The position numbers and the translations under genes were made by a program. Of a DNA stretch of 35,620 nucleotides, positions 8,300-16,497 are shown piece by piece. The stretch comes from CAZEZY01 sp964516635 (GTDB lineage Bacteria; Pseudomonadota; Gammaproteobacteria; Burkholderiales; Burkholderiaceae_C): positions 1 through 35,620 of the forward strand of contig CAZEZY010000006.1 in the NCBI GenBank assembly GCA_964516635.1, in the 5' to 3' direction. The notes beneath the pieces are model-generated. The model was not told where the DNA came from and searched no databases. It was given only the letters and a program-made list of their open reading frames with translations. Each line of letters starts with the position of its first letter. Positions within the stretch are counted from its first letter, which is position 1.

Positions 8300-9322
8300 A
8301 TGTCGACAAGCCAATCGTCCGCCTGGGTGGTCTTCTGGGCGTTTTTGCGCCTGGGACTGACCTCGTTTGGCGGCCCGGTGGCCCACCTGGCCTACTTCCG
8401 GGAGGAGTTCGTGAACCGCCGGCGTTGGCTGGGCGAGAGTGCCTATGCCGACGTGGTGGCCCTGTGCCAGTTTCTGCCCGGGCCGGCCAGCAGCCAGGTG
8501 GGCATGGCGCTGGGGTTGTACCAGGCCGGCTACCGGGGCGCCTTGGCTGCATGGCTGGGTTTCACGTTGCCTTCGGCGGTGTTGCTGGTGCTGCTGGCGC
8601 TGGGCTTGGGCGCCATGGACGATGCTGTCGCGCGTGGCGCCTTGCAGGGCTTGAAAGTGGCTGCCGTGGCGGTGGTGGCCCAGGCATTGTGGGGCATGGC
8701 ACGGCCATTGTGCCCCGACGCCCTGCGAGTGACCTTCATGGCGCTGACGGCNNNNNNNNNNNNNNNNNNNNNNNNNNNNNNNNNNNNNNNNNNNNNNNNN
8801 NNNNNNNNNNNNNNNNNNNNNNNNNNNNNNNNNNNNNNNNNNNNNNNNNNNGGGCACGTGGTGCTGCCGCTGTTGCAGGCCGAACTGGTGCCCACCGGCT
8901 GGGTGGACAACGACGTGTTCCTCGCCGGTTACGGCGCCACACAGGCGGTGCCGGGGCCGCTGTTCACCTTTGCGGCGTTTCTGGGTGCGTCTTCATTGCA
9001 GGGTCCCACGGGCGTCTGGGGCGGTGCGCTGGCGCTGGTGGCGGTCTTCCTGCCGTCTTTTCTGCTGGTGGCGGGTGCCCTGCCATTCTGGGAGGTGCTG
9101 CGCAGTCAGCGGCTGGCGCGTGCAGCACTGGCGGGCGTCAATGCCGCCGTGGTGGGCCTGCTGCTGGCGGCGCTCTACAACCCGGTGTGGACCAGCGCCA
9201 TTGTCGGTGTGAACGAGTTCATCCTGGCGCTGCTGGCCTGGGTGGCGTTGATGTTCTGGCGCCTGCCGCCCTGGTTGGTGGTGCTGGGGTGTGCGGTGGT
9301 GGGTTGGGCCGCGCTGGGGTGA
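8300..9322 (+). CDS. chrA: ChrA-type chromate transporter, interrupted by assembly gap
   Basis: The N-terminal half (LRLGLTSFGGPVAHLAYFREEFV, then CQFLPGPASSQVGMALG) and the C-terminal half (LPLLQAELVPTGW, then GATQAVPGPLFTFAAFLGA) are the two homologous CHR domains of long-chain ChrA proteins, which expel chromate through the inner membrane. The two halves read in the same frame across 100 N, but that could be chance. With the Ns counted the protein is 340 residues, shorter than the usual 390-420. The true missing piece, covering the end of domain 1 and the FGGG start of domain 2, is therefore probably longer than 100 bases. The ATG at 8300 follows a 72-base divergent promoter interval. Confidence 0.88.
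   Translation: MSTSQSSAWVVFWAFLRLGLTSFGGPVAHLAYFREEFVNRRRWLGESAYADVVALCQFLPGPASSQVGMALGLYQAGYRGALAAWLGFTLPSAVLLVLLALGLGAMDDAVARGALQGLKVAAVAVVAQALWGMARPLCPDALRVTFMALTXXXXXXXXXXXXXXXXXXXXXXXXXXXXXXXXXXGHVVLPLLQAELVPTGWVDNDVFLAGYGATQAVPGPLFTFAAFLGASSLQGPTGVWGGALALVAVFLPSFLLVAGALPFWEVLRSQRLARAALAGVNAAVVGLLLAALYNPVWTSAIVGVNEFILALLAWVALMFWRLPPWLVVLGCAVVGWAALG
8752..8851. other. Assembly gap of exactly 100 N
   Basis: The run of N is exactly 100 long, the conventional size for a gap of unknown length, and it falls inside chrA. Judging from ChrA protein length, perhaps 50-80 codons may be missing rather than 33. Confidence 0.98.
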
Positions 9323-9329
9323 TGCCGTC

Positions 9330-10040
9330 ATGGGATCGTCTATAAACCAGCCCATGCAAGGAACCCCTTACCCCTACGAACTGATTTTCCTGGATCTGGA
9401 TGGCACGCTCATCGAAACCGGTGGCGAAATCGCCGATGCGGTGAATGACACCTTGGCCGACCTTTCACTGGCTCCCATCGAAAGCTTGTCCATCGAACGA
9501 TGGATCGGCATGGGCACCCAGGCTTTGCTTGCTCGGGCATTGGCGTTGCGCTGGGGTATGCCTGCTTCAGAAGCAGTCATCGCAGAGCCTTTTTCCGGAT
9601 GCCTGGCCCGATTTGCACACCACTATCTTCTTCGTTGCGGCACCACCAGTCGTGTCTATCCTCATGTTCGTCCTGTGCTGCAGGCGCTGCGACCATGGCG
9701 TGTCAGGCTGGCGGTTCTGACCAACAAAGAAGACCGGTACACCCGGCGATTGCTGGAGGCGCACGGCCTGTTGTCCCTGTTTGACATGATTGTTTCTGGC
9801 GACACCTATCCAACAAAGAAACCGGATCCGTACGGTGCGAACCAGTGTCTGCATCACTTCGGCTTGTCGCCGGATCGGGCACTGCTGGTGGGCGACTCGT
9901 CCATCGACGTGGCCACGGCCCGCCATGCGGGCATCCCTGTCTGGGTTTTGCCCTATGGTTACAACATGGGCGAGCCGATCGAGTCGTGCGGAGCCGATCG
10001 GGTGATCCCCGATCTGTCGGCCTTGCTACCCAGTGCTTAA
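9330..10040 (+). CDS. HAD-superfamily phosphatase, phosphoglycolate-phosphatase-like
   Basis: This protein of about 236 residues carries the HAD motifs in order: LDLDGTLIE (motif I with both aspartates), VLTNK (motif II), KKPDP (motif III lysine) and GDSSIDVATA (motif IV). The helical cap between motif I and II fits the Gph/PGP-like subfamily, which removes phosphate from 2-phosphoglycolate or other small phosphoesters. The start is uncertain: the ATG at 9330 has GGGGT 9 bases upstream and lies 7 bases after chrA, while the ATG at 9354 would start closer to motif I. The exact substrate cannot be told. Confidence 0.85.
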   Translation: MGSSINQPMQGTPYPYELIFLDLDGTLIETGGEIADAVNDTLADLSLAPIESLSIERWIGMGTQALLARALALRWGMPASEAVIAEPFSGCLARFAHHYLLRCGTTSRVYPHVRPVLQALRPWRVRLAVLTNKEDRYTRRLLEAHGLLSLFDMIVSGDTYPTKKPDPYGANQCLHHFGLSPDRALLVGDSSIDVATARHAGIPVWVLPYGYNMGEPIESCGADRVIPDLSALLPSA

Positions 10041-10528
10041 AGGGGCAAGGCGCAATCCACCGGCTGGGCCTGCAGCACCGCCGTGAGCACCACCGGATCG
10101 ATGCCGATCAGGTAGCCGCGCCGGCCACCATTGAGCCAGATGCGCGGCAACTCGAGCACCGTGCGCTCCACATAAACGGGCATGGCACGCCGGGTGCCGA
10201 ACGGGGAGGTGCCTCCCACCAGATAGCCGCTGTGGCGATTGGCCACTTCGGGTTTGCAGGGCTCCACCGACTTGACGCCGATCTGGCGCGCGAGGTTCTT
10301 GGTGGACACGCTGCGGTTGCCGTGCATCAGCACCAGCAGCGGGCTGGCCTTGTCGTCCTGCATCACCAGCGTCTTGACCACGGCAAACGGGTCTAGACCC
10401 AGCACTTCGGCACTGTGCAGCGCGCCACCGTGCTCCAGGTAGTCGTACGGGTGTTCGGTGTAGGCCACGCCACGCGCTTTGAGCAGGGCAGTGGCCGGGG
10501 TTTCACTCACTTTTGGGGTTTTCGGCAT
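10037..10528 (-). CDS. ybaK: YbaK-type Cys-tRNA(Pro) deacylase
   Basis: This 163-residue protein belongs to the YbaK/EbsC family, which hydrolyses Cys-tRNA(Pro) made in error by prolyl-tRNA synthetase. The signs are the N-terminal ATALLKARGVAYTEHPYDY, the central KTLVMQDD followed by STKNLARQIGVKSV, and the GYLVGGTSPFG loop near the active site. The ATG at 10528 lies inside the 3' end of the diguanylate cyclase gene (26 bases of overlap), so it is probably co-transcribed with that gene. A TTG at 10537 is an alternative start. The stop overlaps the convergent HAD gene by 4 bases. Confidence 0.9.
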   Translation of the reverse strand: MPKTPKVSETPATALLKARGVAYTEHPYDYLEHGGALHSAEVLGLDPFAVVKTLVMQDDKASPLLVLMHGNRSVSTKNLARQIGVKSVEPCKPEVANRHSGYLVGGTSPFGTRRAMPVYVERTVLELPRIWLNGGRRGYLIGIDPVVLTAVLQAQPVDCALPL

Positions 10529-12092
10529 ATGGGGCAATCACGACCCGTCCCTTGCCGTGGGTCTTGGCGTCATAGAGGGCCGCATCGGCCTTGGCCAACC
10601 AGTACGGCAGGTCTTGGGTCTCGCCTTCGATCAGGGCCACCCCTGCACTCGCCCCCACCCGGCATGCCACCCCTTCGTAAGGCTGGGAAATGGCCGCGAT
10701 CAGGCGTTCGGCGCTGGTATGGGCGTGTGTCAGATCGGCGTTGTTGAGCAGCACGCAGAATTCATCGCCCCCGAGTCGGGTCACGATGTCCTCGCGCCGC
10801 ACCAGTTGGAGGATGCGCCGGGCCACCTCGCGCAACACCTCGTCGCCCGCTGCATGGCCATACTGGTCGTTCACCGCCTTGAAGCCGTCCAGATCGAGCA
10901 TCACCAGAGCCAGCGGAATCTCCATGCGCCGGGCCAGGGCCAGCATGCGCTGGGCTTCCTCTTCCAGGTAGGCCCGATTGCCCAGGCCAGTGAGCCGGTC
11001 GTGGTTGGCTTTGTAAAGGGCTTCGCCCATGGCGCCGCCTGCCCGCTGCAAGGCCAGGCTCACGGCTTCGGCTTCTTCCATTTGCAAGGCTGGCGGGGAC
11101 ACCGGCTGACCTGCAATCACCGCCTGGGCCTGACGGTTCAACTGCATCAGCGAGGTGAGCACCTCCTTGCTCAGGCGGTAGGCCAGTCCGGCGCCAATGG
11201 ACAGCGTCAGCAGGATGCCCACCACCACCCATTGCGTCTGTTGTTTCAGGTCCATGCGCAGTTCTTTTTCTGGAGCGCCTACCACGACGGACCAGCCCCA
11301 ATGCGTCGATCGGGAAAACGCGGTCACCACGGCATCACCCTCTTGCGTCTGGCTGAGGAGTCGGCCTGTGGGTTGCCGCTGCATCGCCTGCCACAACGAG
11401 TCCACCGCCTGATTGCCGATAAAGCGGTCGGCGTCACGGGTGCGGCCGATGATCCGGCCGTTCTGGTCGATCACCGCAATCAGCCAGCCATCGGGCAGGT
11501 TGATCATGTCGAGCATGCGGTTGATCTGGGCGGGCCCCATGCCGATGTTCACGCTGTAGATCACCTTGCCCTGGCGTTTCACGGGCACGCCCATGGCGAT
11601 GGTGGGTCGCTGGGTGAAGGGGCAAAAAAAGAGCGGCGTGAGCACGGTGGTCTGTTCGGTGAACACGGCGGCCAGTTCGACCGGTGTGCCCTGAGTGGGC
11701 AGGGGGTCGCCGTAAGGCACCAGGGTATTGATGAGCTGGACACCCGCGGGGTCGGTCAGCGCGAAATTCAGCACGTTGGAGGCCGTGACGGCGTCTTCGA
11801 CCTGGCGCTGAAAGTTTCGCAAGTTGCCATTAACCAGATCCGCCGAAGTGGCCAGCAGCTTCAGGGTGGACTCCATGATGGCGAGTTCACGCTCCACATA
11901 GGCCAGCGTCTCCTTGGCGATCAGTTCGGTGCTGTGCTCGATCGATTGCCGTTTGACCTGGTAGGCATCGTTGACCAGCCAGGCAATCATCAAGGCAGCC
12001 GGCAGCATGCACGCAATGACCAAGTACAGCATGCTCCGCTGAACGGAAAAGCGGCGGGGTGGTGACGTTTGTCCGATCAGGATGCTCTTCAT
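10503..12092 (-). CDS. Membrane-bound diguanylate cyclase with periplasmic sensor
   Basis: This 529-residue protein has a first membrane helix at about residues 20-42, a periplasmic region of some 240 residues resembling a Cache-type sensor (to about 285), a second helix at about 290-310, a short linker and a C-terminal GGDEF domain (about 360-520). The catalytic motif GGDEF is intact at about residues 441-445. The RRED motif, with five residues between it and GGDEF, matches the RxxD product-inhibition site, so c-di-GMP feedback is expected. The ligand is unknown; DPAGVQLINTLVPYG and WSVVVGAPEKEL are Cache-like. The gene is 33 bases downstream of the anion transporter gene and overlaps ybaK, suggesting one transcript. 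Confidence 0.92.
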   Translation of the reverse strand: MKSILIGQTSPPRRFSVQRSMLYLVIACMLPAALMIAWLVNDAYQVKRQSIEHSTELIAKETLAYVERELAIMESTLKLLATSADLVNGNLRNFQRQVEDAVTASNVLNFALTDPAGVQLINTLVPYGDPLPTQGTPVELAAVFTEQTTVLTPLFFCPFTQRPTIAMGVPVKRQGKVIYSVNIGMGPAQINRMLDMINLPDGWLIAVIDQNGRIIGRTRDADRFIGNQAVDSLWQAMQRQPTGRLLSQTQEGDAVVTAFSRSTHWGWSVVVGAPEKELRMDLKQQTQWVVVGILLTLSIGAGLAYRLSKEVLTSLMQLNRQAQAVIAGQPVSPPALQMEEAEAVSLALQRAGGAMGEALYKANHDRLTGLGNRAYLEEEAQRMLALARRMEIPLALVMLDLDGFKAVNDQYGHAAGDEVLREVARRILQLVRREDIVTRLGGDEFCVLLNNADLTHAHTSAERLIAAISQPYEGVACRVGASAGVALIEGETQDLPYWLAKADAALYDAKTHGKGRVVIAPYAENPKSE

Positions 12093-12125
12093 CCTTCTGA
12101 TTCTTTCAGAATTGAATGCATCCGA

Positions 12126-13454
12126 TTATCCCCCGATCCACAGGGCGACCACGCCCACCGACAGCACCGTCACCGGCAGACCCACCGCCAGGTGGCGTTT
12201 GCCGTCCAGCAGGATCCCTTCGCGGGCGGCGATGTCGGCCACGATCAGGTTGGCAATCGATCCGATCAGCAGCAGGTTGCCGGCAAAGGTGCTGACCAGC
12301 GCCAGCAAGGTGCCGGTGCGCACCGGGTCATCGCCCAGATGGGGCAGCAGCAGCATGACGGCGGGCACGTTGGACACCAGATTGGAGAGACCCACGGCCA
12401 CCACCATCAAGGTGCCGGGTTCGCTGAGCCTGATGCCCTGCGCCTGCAAGGACTGGACGGCCGCTTCGGCCATGCCGGTGGTCTGCAAGGCGTGGTTCAC
12501 GATGAACAGGCCCATGAACAGCAGGAGCAACGGCCAATCCACCAACCCCATCACCTCTCTCGAATGCAACTGGCGGCTCAGAAGCAGCACCCCCGCCCCC
12601 ACCAGCGCAGCCACTTCGTGAGGCCAGTCGGTGAACAGGAACACGCCCATCAGCACCCCGGCCACCGCCAGGCCCTTGAAGGATTGCCAGCGGTCAAATG
12701 GCGGGGTCTCGTTGGAAGACGTTGGCGTGACGCCCACGCCAGCGGCTTGGGTGGCGACTCGCAGCCCACCACTCCACGGGTTGAGCAGCAGCCAGGCCCA
12801 CAAGAGCCCCAGGCTGGCCAGCACCGGGGGCAGGGCGGTGGCCGCGTAGCCCGCGAACGGGAGTTGCAGGACCGAGCCGATCAGCATGTTCTGCGGATTG
12901 CCAATCAGCGTGGCAGCCGATCCGATGTTCGCGGCGCAGGCCAGCCCCAAGAGATATGGCAGGGGGTTCAGCCGTTGCTGCAGGCACATCCGGATCACCA
13001 CCGGTGTCATGGCCAGACAGATGACGTCGTTCGAGAAGACGGCCGACAAGGCCCCAGCCGTGAAGATGAGCGCCCCCAAGAGCGCGGGCGGCGACAGTGG
13101 CAGGCCACCGACACGCCGGGTGACCTCGGTGTAAAAGCCGCCCAGACGCATCTGGGCCGAGATCAGCATGAAGGCGAACAGCAGCACCACCGTGGGCAGG
13201 TCCACGGCCCGGGCCGCTTCGTCGATGCCCATTCCTGTGAGGCCAATCATGGCAATGGCGCCCAGCAGGGCCACGCCGGTGCGGTCGAGCTTGAGCCGGG
13301 GCAGGCCACCCAGGAACATGCCCAGGTAAACCACCACGAACACCCCCAGCACGCCCCAGTGTGTCCACCCGTTCAGGAGCACGTCGAACTGCCGCAACGG
13401 CTCGAGTCGCTCGGCTTCGTTGGCTGGCAGAGTGGGCGGAAAATAAGGGAGCAT
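12126..13454 (-). CDS. ArsB/NhaD-superfamily anion transporter
   Basis: This 442-residue membrane protein has about 11-12 helices. Signature segments are SAVFSNDVICLAMTPVVI (about residues 138-155), CAANIGSAATLIGNPQNM (about 172-189) and, in the second repeat, GLSNLVSNVPAVMLLLP and AGNLLLIGSIANLIV. These two inverted repeats with their S-N-D and I-G-N-P motifs are typical of the ArsB/NhaD/CitM ion transporter superfamily. The substrate (arsenite, citrate, sulfate or Na+/H+) cannot be decided. The gene heads a likely leftward operon with the diguanylate cyclase and ybaK. A hairpin overlapping its probable ribosome site lies just upstream. Confidence 0.85.
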   Translation of the reverse strand: MLPYFPPTLPANEAERLEPLRQFDVLLNGWTHWGVLGVFVVVYLGMFLGGLPRLKLDRTGVALLGAIAMIGLTGMGIDEAARAVDLPTVVLLFAFMLISAQMRLGGFYTEVTRRVGGLPLSPPALLGALIFTAGALSAVFSNDVICLAMTPVVIRMCLQQRLNPLPYLLGLACAANIGSAATLIGNPQNMLIGSVLQLPFAGYAATALPPVLASLGLLWAWLLLNPWSGGLRVATQAAGVGVTPTSSNETPPFDRWQSFKGLAVAGVLMGVFLFTDWPHEVAALVGAGVLLLSRQLHSREVMGLVDWPLLLLFMGLFIVNHALQTTGMAEAAVQSLQAQGIRLSEPGTLMVVAVGLSNLVSNVPAVMLLLPHLGDDPVRTGTLLALVSTFAGNLLLIGSIANLIVADIAAREGILLDGKRHLAVGLPVTVLSVGVVALWIGG

Positions 13455-13457
13455 TTT

Positions 13458-13484
13458 TTACATTTCACCTGAAGGTGAGTGTAA
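13458..13484. promoter_or_regulatory. Dyad at the anion transporter start region
   Basis: TTACA (13458-13462) and TGTAA (13480-13484) flank the inner arms TCACCT (13465-13470) and AGGTGA (13473-13478), with a one-base asymmetry between arm pairs. On the leftward transcript, the inner arm AGGTGA would be the ribosome binding site about 10 bases before the ATG at 13454. The dyad may therefore be an operator or an RNA hairpin hiding the ribosome site. Confidence 0.45.
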
Positions 13485-13581
13485 GTTTCTTTTGAGGATG
13501 ATCAAGTCCGCAGTGGCAGCAGCCCCGCTTCATAATCGGACATGTCAGCACTGGCTGGCGCGTTCAGAAAGGAAGTTGCCC

Positions 13582-15009
13582 TTGTCGAGTCTGCTCATAC
13601 ACCACGCCCACACGGTGGCCACCATGGACGACGCCATGAACGAATGGCAGGACGCATCGGTCTTTGTCCGCGACGGGCTCATTGCCTATGTGGGACCGGC
13701 CAGCGGGCTGCCCCAAGAGGCCCTCGAAGCCGACGAGGTGATGGACGCCCGACACCATCTGGTGGTACCCGGCCTGGTGAACACCCACCACCACATGTTC
13801 CAGAGCCTGACGCGTGCCATTCCGGCGGTGCAGAACGCCGAGCTGTTTGGCTGGCTCAAGGGGCTGTACCCGATCTGGTCGCGGCTACAGCCCGAGATGA
13901 TCCATGTGAGTACCCAGGTGGCCATGGCCGAACTGCTCATGAGCGGCTGCACCACCACCAGCGATCACCTCTACCTGTACCCCAACGGCGTCCGGCTGGA
14001 CGATGCCATTGACGCGGCCCGCGAAGTGGGCATGCGATTCACGGCCACCCGAGGGGCCATGAGCGTGGGCGAAAGCGCGGGTGGGCTGCCGCCCGACGCC
14101 CTGGTGGAGGCCGAACCGCACATCCTGAGAGAGTCGCAACGGCTGATCGAACAGTACCACGATGCGTCCTGGGGTTCGATGCTCCAGGTGGCACTGGCCC
14201 CTTGCTCGCCGTTCAGTGTCAGTCAGGACCTCATGCGCGAAGCCGCGCTGCTGGCCCGTTCCTTCAAGGGGCAGGGCGTGAGGCTGCACACCCACCTGGC
14301 CGAGAACGACCACGACCTGGCCTATTCGGCGGCCCATTTTGGCTGCACGCCCACCCAGTACGCCCAGGACCTCGGCTGGCTGGGCGACGACGTGTGGCAT
14401 GCGCACTGTGTGAAGCTGGACGACGAAGGCATCAGCCTCTTTGCCGCCACCCGCACCGGGGTGGCCCATTGCCCTTGCAGCAACATGCGACTGGCCAGTG
14501 GCATTGCGCCGGTGCGTCGCATGCTCGACGCTGGCATCCCGGTGGGCCTGGGCGTGGATGGCAGTGCCAGCAACGATGCTGCCCATCTGGTCAACGAAGC
14601 CCGGCAGGCCCTGCTGCTGGCCCGGGTGGGCCGGGCCATGCAGCCGCCCGAACAGCGGCAGGGGCGGACCTTTTTTGGCTGCGACCTTGGCCCCGCCGAA
14701 ATGACGGCTCGGGACGCCTTGCGCCTGGCCACCCGGGGTGGGGCCGAGGTGCTGGGCCGGCGCGACATCGGCTACCTGGCCACCGGGATGTGTGCCGACA
14801 TGGCGCTGTTCGACCTGCGCACCTTGTCGTTTGCCGGGGCCGCCGTCCACGACCCGGTGGCCAGCCTCCTTCTGTGCAGCAGCGCGCCTGCCAGCCATGT
14901 GTGGGTGCAGGGCAGGGCATTGGTACGAAACGGGGTATTGACCACGTTGTCAATCGGACCGTTGCTGGAGCGTCACAACCGGTTGGCTGGTCGGTTGTTG
15001 GTGGCATGA
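13582..15009 (+). CDS. 8-oxoguanine/guanine deaminase-like amidohydrolase
   Basis: This metal-dependent amidohydrolase of about 475 residues deaminates a purine or related ring. The motifs are in order: GLVNTHHHMFQSLTRAIP (HxH metal ligands), HTHLAEND (His and the catalytic Glu), HAHCVKLD (His), CPCSNMRLASG and GVDGSASND (metal/catalytic Asp). The set, especially the LTRAIP and SNMRLASG segments, resembles 8-oxoguanine deaminases of the TrzN/AtzA-like branch; hydroxyatrazine-type activities are related possibilities. I chose the TTG at 13582 because AAAGGAAG lies 6 bases upstream and the protein then starts SSLLIHHAHTVATMD as in relatives. An ATG farther up (13492) would add 30 unrelated residues. 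Confidence 0.85.
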   Translation: MSSLLIHHAHTVATMDDAMNEWQDASVFVRDGLIAYVGPASGLPQEALEADEVMDARHHLVVPGLVNTHHHMFQSLTRAIPAVQNAELFGWLKGLYPIWSRLQPEMIHVSTQVAMAELLMSGCTTTSDHLYLYPNGVRLDDAIDAAREVGMRFTATRGAMSVGESAGGLPPDALVEAEPHILRESQRLIEQYHDASWGSMLQVALAPCSPFSVSQDLMREAALLARSFKGQGVRLHTHLAENDHDLAYSAAHFGCTPTQYAQDLGWLGDDVWHAHCVKLDDEGISLFAATRTGVAHCPCSNMRLASGIAPVRRMLDAGIPVGLGVDGSASNDAAHLVNEARQALLLARVGRAMQPPEQRQGRTFFGCDLGPAEMTARDALRLATRGGAEVLGRRDIGYLATGMCADMALFDLRTLSFAGAAVHDPVASLLLCSSAPASHVWVQGRALVRNGVLTTLSIGPLLERHNRLAGRLLVA

Positions 15010-15150
15010 CTGCCGAGCAGACGGTCCCCTGCTGCTGATCCTGACGCTTCAGGGCGTTCCCTTGGTGCCCTACATGCAGAGGTCCCGTTCTGCAAAGGCG
15101 GCCGACATGGTCATCGATCAGGACGAGCCCCTCAACGGCGCGAGGCCAAG

Positions 15151-16497
15151 TCAGCCGGCAAGAACCGGATCGGTGTGGGGTGACGCCCGGATGGCGTGAA
15201 TGATGCCGTCGAGAGCGTTGTACAGATCCGCCTCATCGACGTTCAGAGGCGGGGCGAGCACGAGCACTTTGCCCTGCCCGATCTTGAATGACAGGCCAGC
15301 CGTCAGACATTGGTACAGCACGGTTTCTGCCAGGTCTGCATCGTTCAATTCGATCCCGATGAGCAGGCCTGCCCCTCGAATGTCCCTGACCGTGGTGAGT
15401 CCCGCCAGGCCGGTTTGCAGGTGCTTCAAAGCCGCCACACCGAGTCGGCGACTGCGTGTAAGCAGGTCTTCTTCTTCGATGACATCCAGAACCGCAAGGC
15501 CAGCGGCGCAGGCCAGCGGGTTTTTCTCGTGGGTGTAATGGCCCAGTGACACATGGGCGCCCACGTTCAGGCCATCACGCGCGATGAGCGCGGCCAGGGG
15601 CATGCTGCCGCCACCCAGTCCTTTTCCCAGCACGATCATGTCAGGCTCGATGCCATAACGCTCGATGGCATAGAGGTAACCCGTGCGACCGAGAGCGATC
15701 GGGATTTCGTCCAGGATGAGCAAAGCCCCATGGCGGTCACATGCCTTGCGCAATCGCTGGTAGTAATCCTTGGGGGGGATTTGCACATCCGTGCAGCGTA
15801 TCGTTTCCACGATCACCGCTGCCACATCCCCCTCTTTGCGAAGGCAGTAGTCGATGTAATCGACACAGCGCAGCTGACACAAGCCACCGCAGCCGAAGGC
15901 GCAATCACCCGGGTCGAACGGCGGTACGTGCTCGCTGCCGGGCATCAGGGGCCCCATGCCTTTTCGGAACACGGCTTCGCCACCAATGGAAATGGCATCG
16001 AGCGATGCGCCATGAAACGCATCCCACATCGAAAGGGTTTTGAAACGGCCCGTGGCCACCCTGGCCAGTTTCAACGCCATGCCGATGGCAGCGGTGCCGC
16101 CAGGCGCAAACAGCAATCGGGCGCCCTGCATGGGGGCTGCCTCGCAAAGGCGGCGGGCCAGTTTCACCGCCGGCTCGTTGGTGTATCGGCGAGGGGAAAA
16201 GGGCAAGGTGTCGAGCGTGTCTCGCATGGCGGCCATCACTTTCGGATGGCCATAGCCCACCTGATGCAGGCTGTTCCCATGAAAATCCAGAATCCGGCGA
16301 CCGGCCGTATCGGTGAGCCAGGCGCCTGCTGCGCCTTGTAGCGCATTGAGGCAGGGTGTGGATAGGGACTGGTGCAGAAACCAGCGGGCATCTTCCTGCA
16401 GCAGGCGTCGGGTCGCGTCGTCGAGGTGCCGGTCCTGCCAGGCACTGCGACGATCACTGAGGTTGATGTCGCCTTCGCTGCGGTCGGCCTCGTTCAT
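15151..16497 (-). CDS. pbfA: PbfA-like class III PLP enzyme, (R)-1-hydroxy-2-aminoethylphosphonate ammonia-lyase
   Basis: This 448-residue fold-type I PLP enzyme looks like a class III aminotransferase. The PLP aspartate is in LILDEIPIALGRTG (about D263) and the Schiff-base lysine in VLGKGLGGGSMPLAAL (about K292). The DEIPIALGRTG sequence, rather than the DEVQTGFGRTG of true aminotransferases, and the phosphonate context point to PbfA, which eliminates ammonia from (R)-1-hydroxy-2-aminoethylphosphonate to give phosphonoacetaldehyde. Four cysteines, C199, C203, C207 and C211, are spaced exactly four residues apart and may bind a metal. The ATG overlaps the stop of the GntR gene (ATGA), and GGAG lies 6 bases upstream. 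The product would be the substrate of PhnX encoded at 22359. Confidence 0.82.
   Translation of the reverse strand: MNEADRSEGDINLSDRRSAWQDRHLDDATRRLLQEDARWFLHQSLSTPCLNALQGAAGAWLTDTAGRRILDFHGNSLHQVGYGHPKVMAAMRDTLDTLPFSPRRYTNEPAVKLARRLCEAAPMQGARLLFAPGGTAAIGMALKLARVATGRFKTLSMWDAFHGASLDAISIGGEAVFRKGMGPLMPGSEHVPPFDPGDCAFGCGGLCQLRCVDYIDYCLRKEGDVAAVIVETIRCTDVQIPPKDYYQRLRKACDRHGALLILDEIPIALGRTGYLYAIERYGIEPDMIVLGKGLGGGSMPLAALIARDGLNVGAHVSLGHYTHEKNPLACAAGLAVLDVIEEEDLLTRSRRLGVAALKHLQTGLAGLTTVRDIRGAGLLIGIELNDADLAETVLYQCLTAGLSFKIGQGKVLVLAPPLNVDEADLYNALDGIIHAIRASPHTDPVLAG

Noticed and set aside
15010..15182. Open frame in the interval between the amidohydrolase and the PbfA-like gene
   Set aside because: Translation (containing GVPLVPYMQRSRSAKA) did not match any family I know; the interval is convergent and probably only a gene end.
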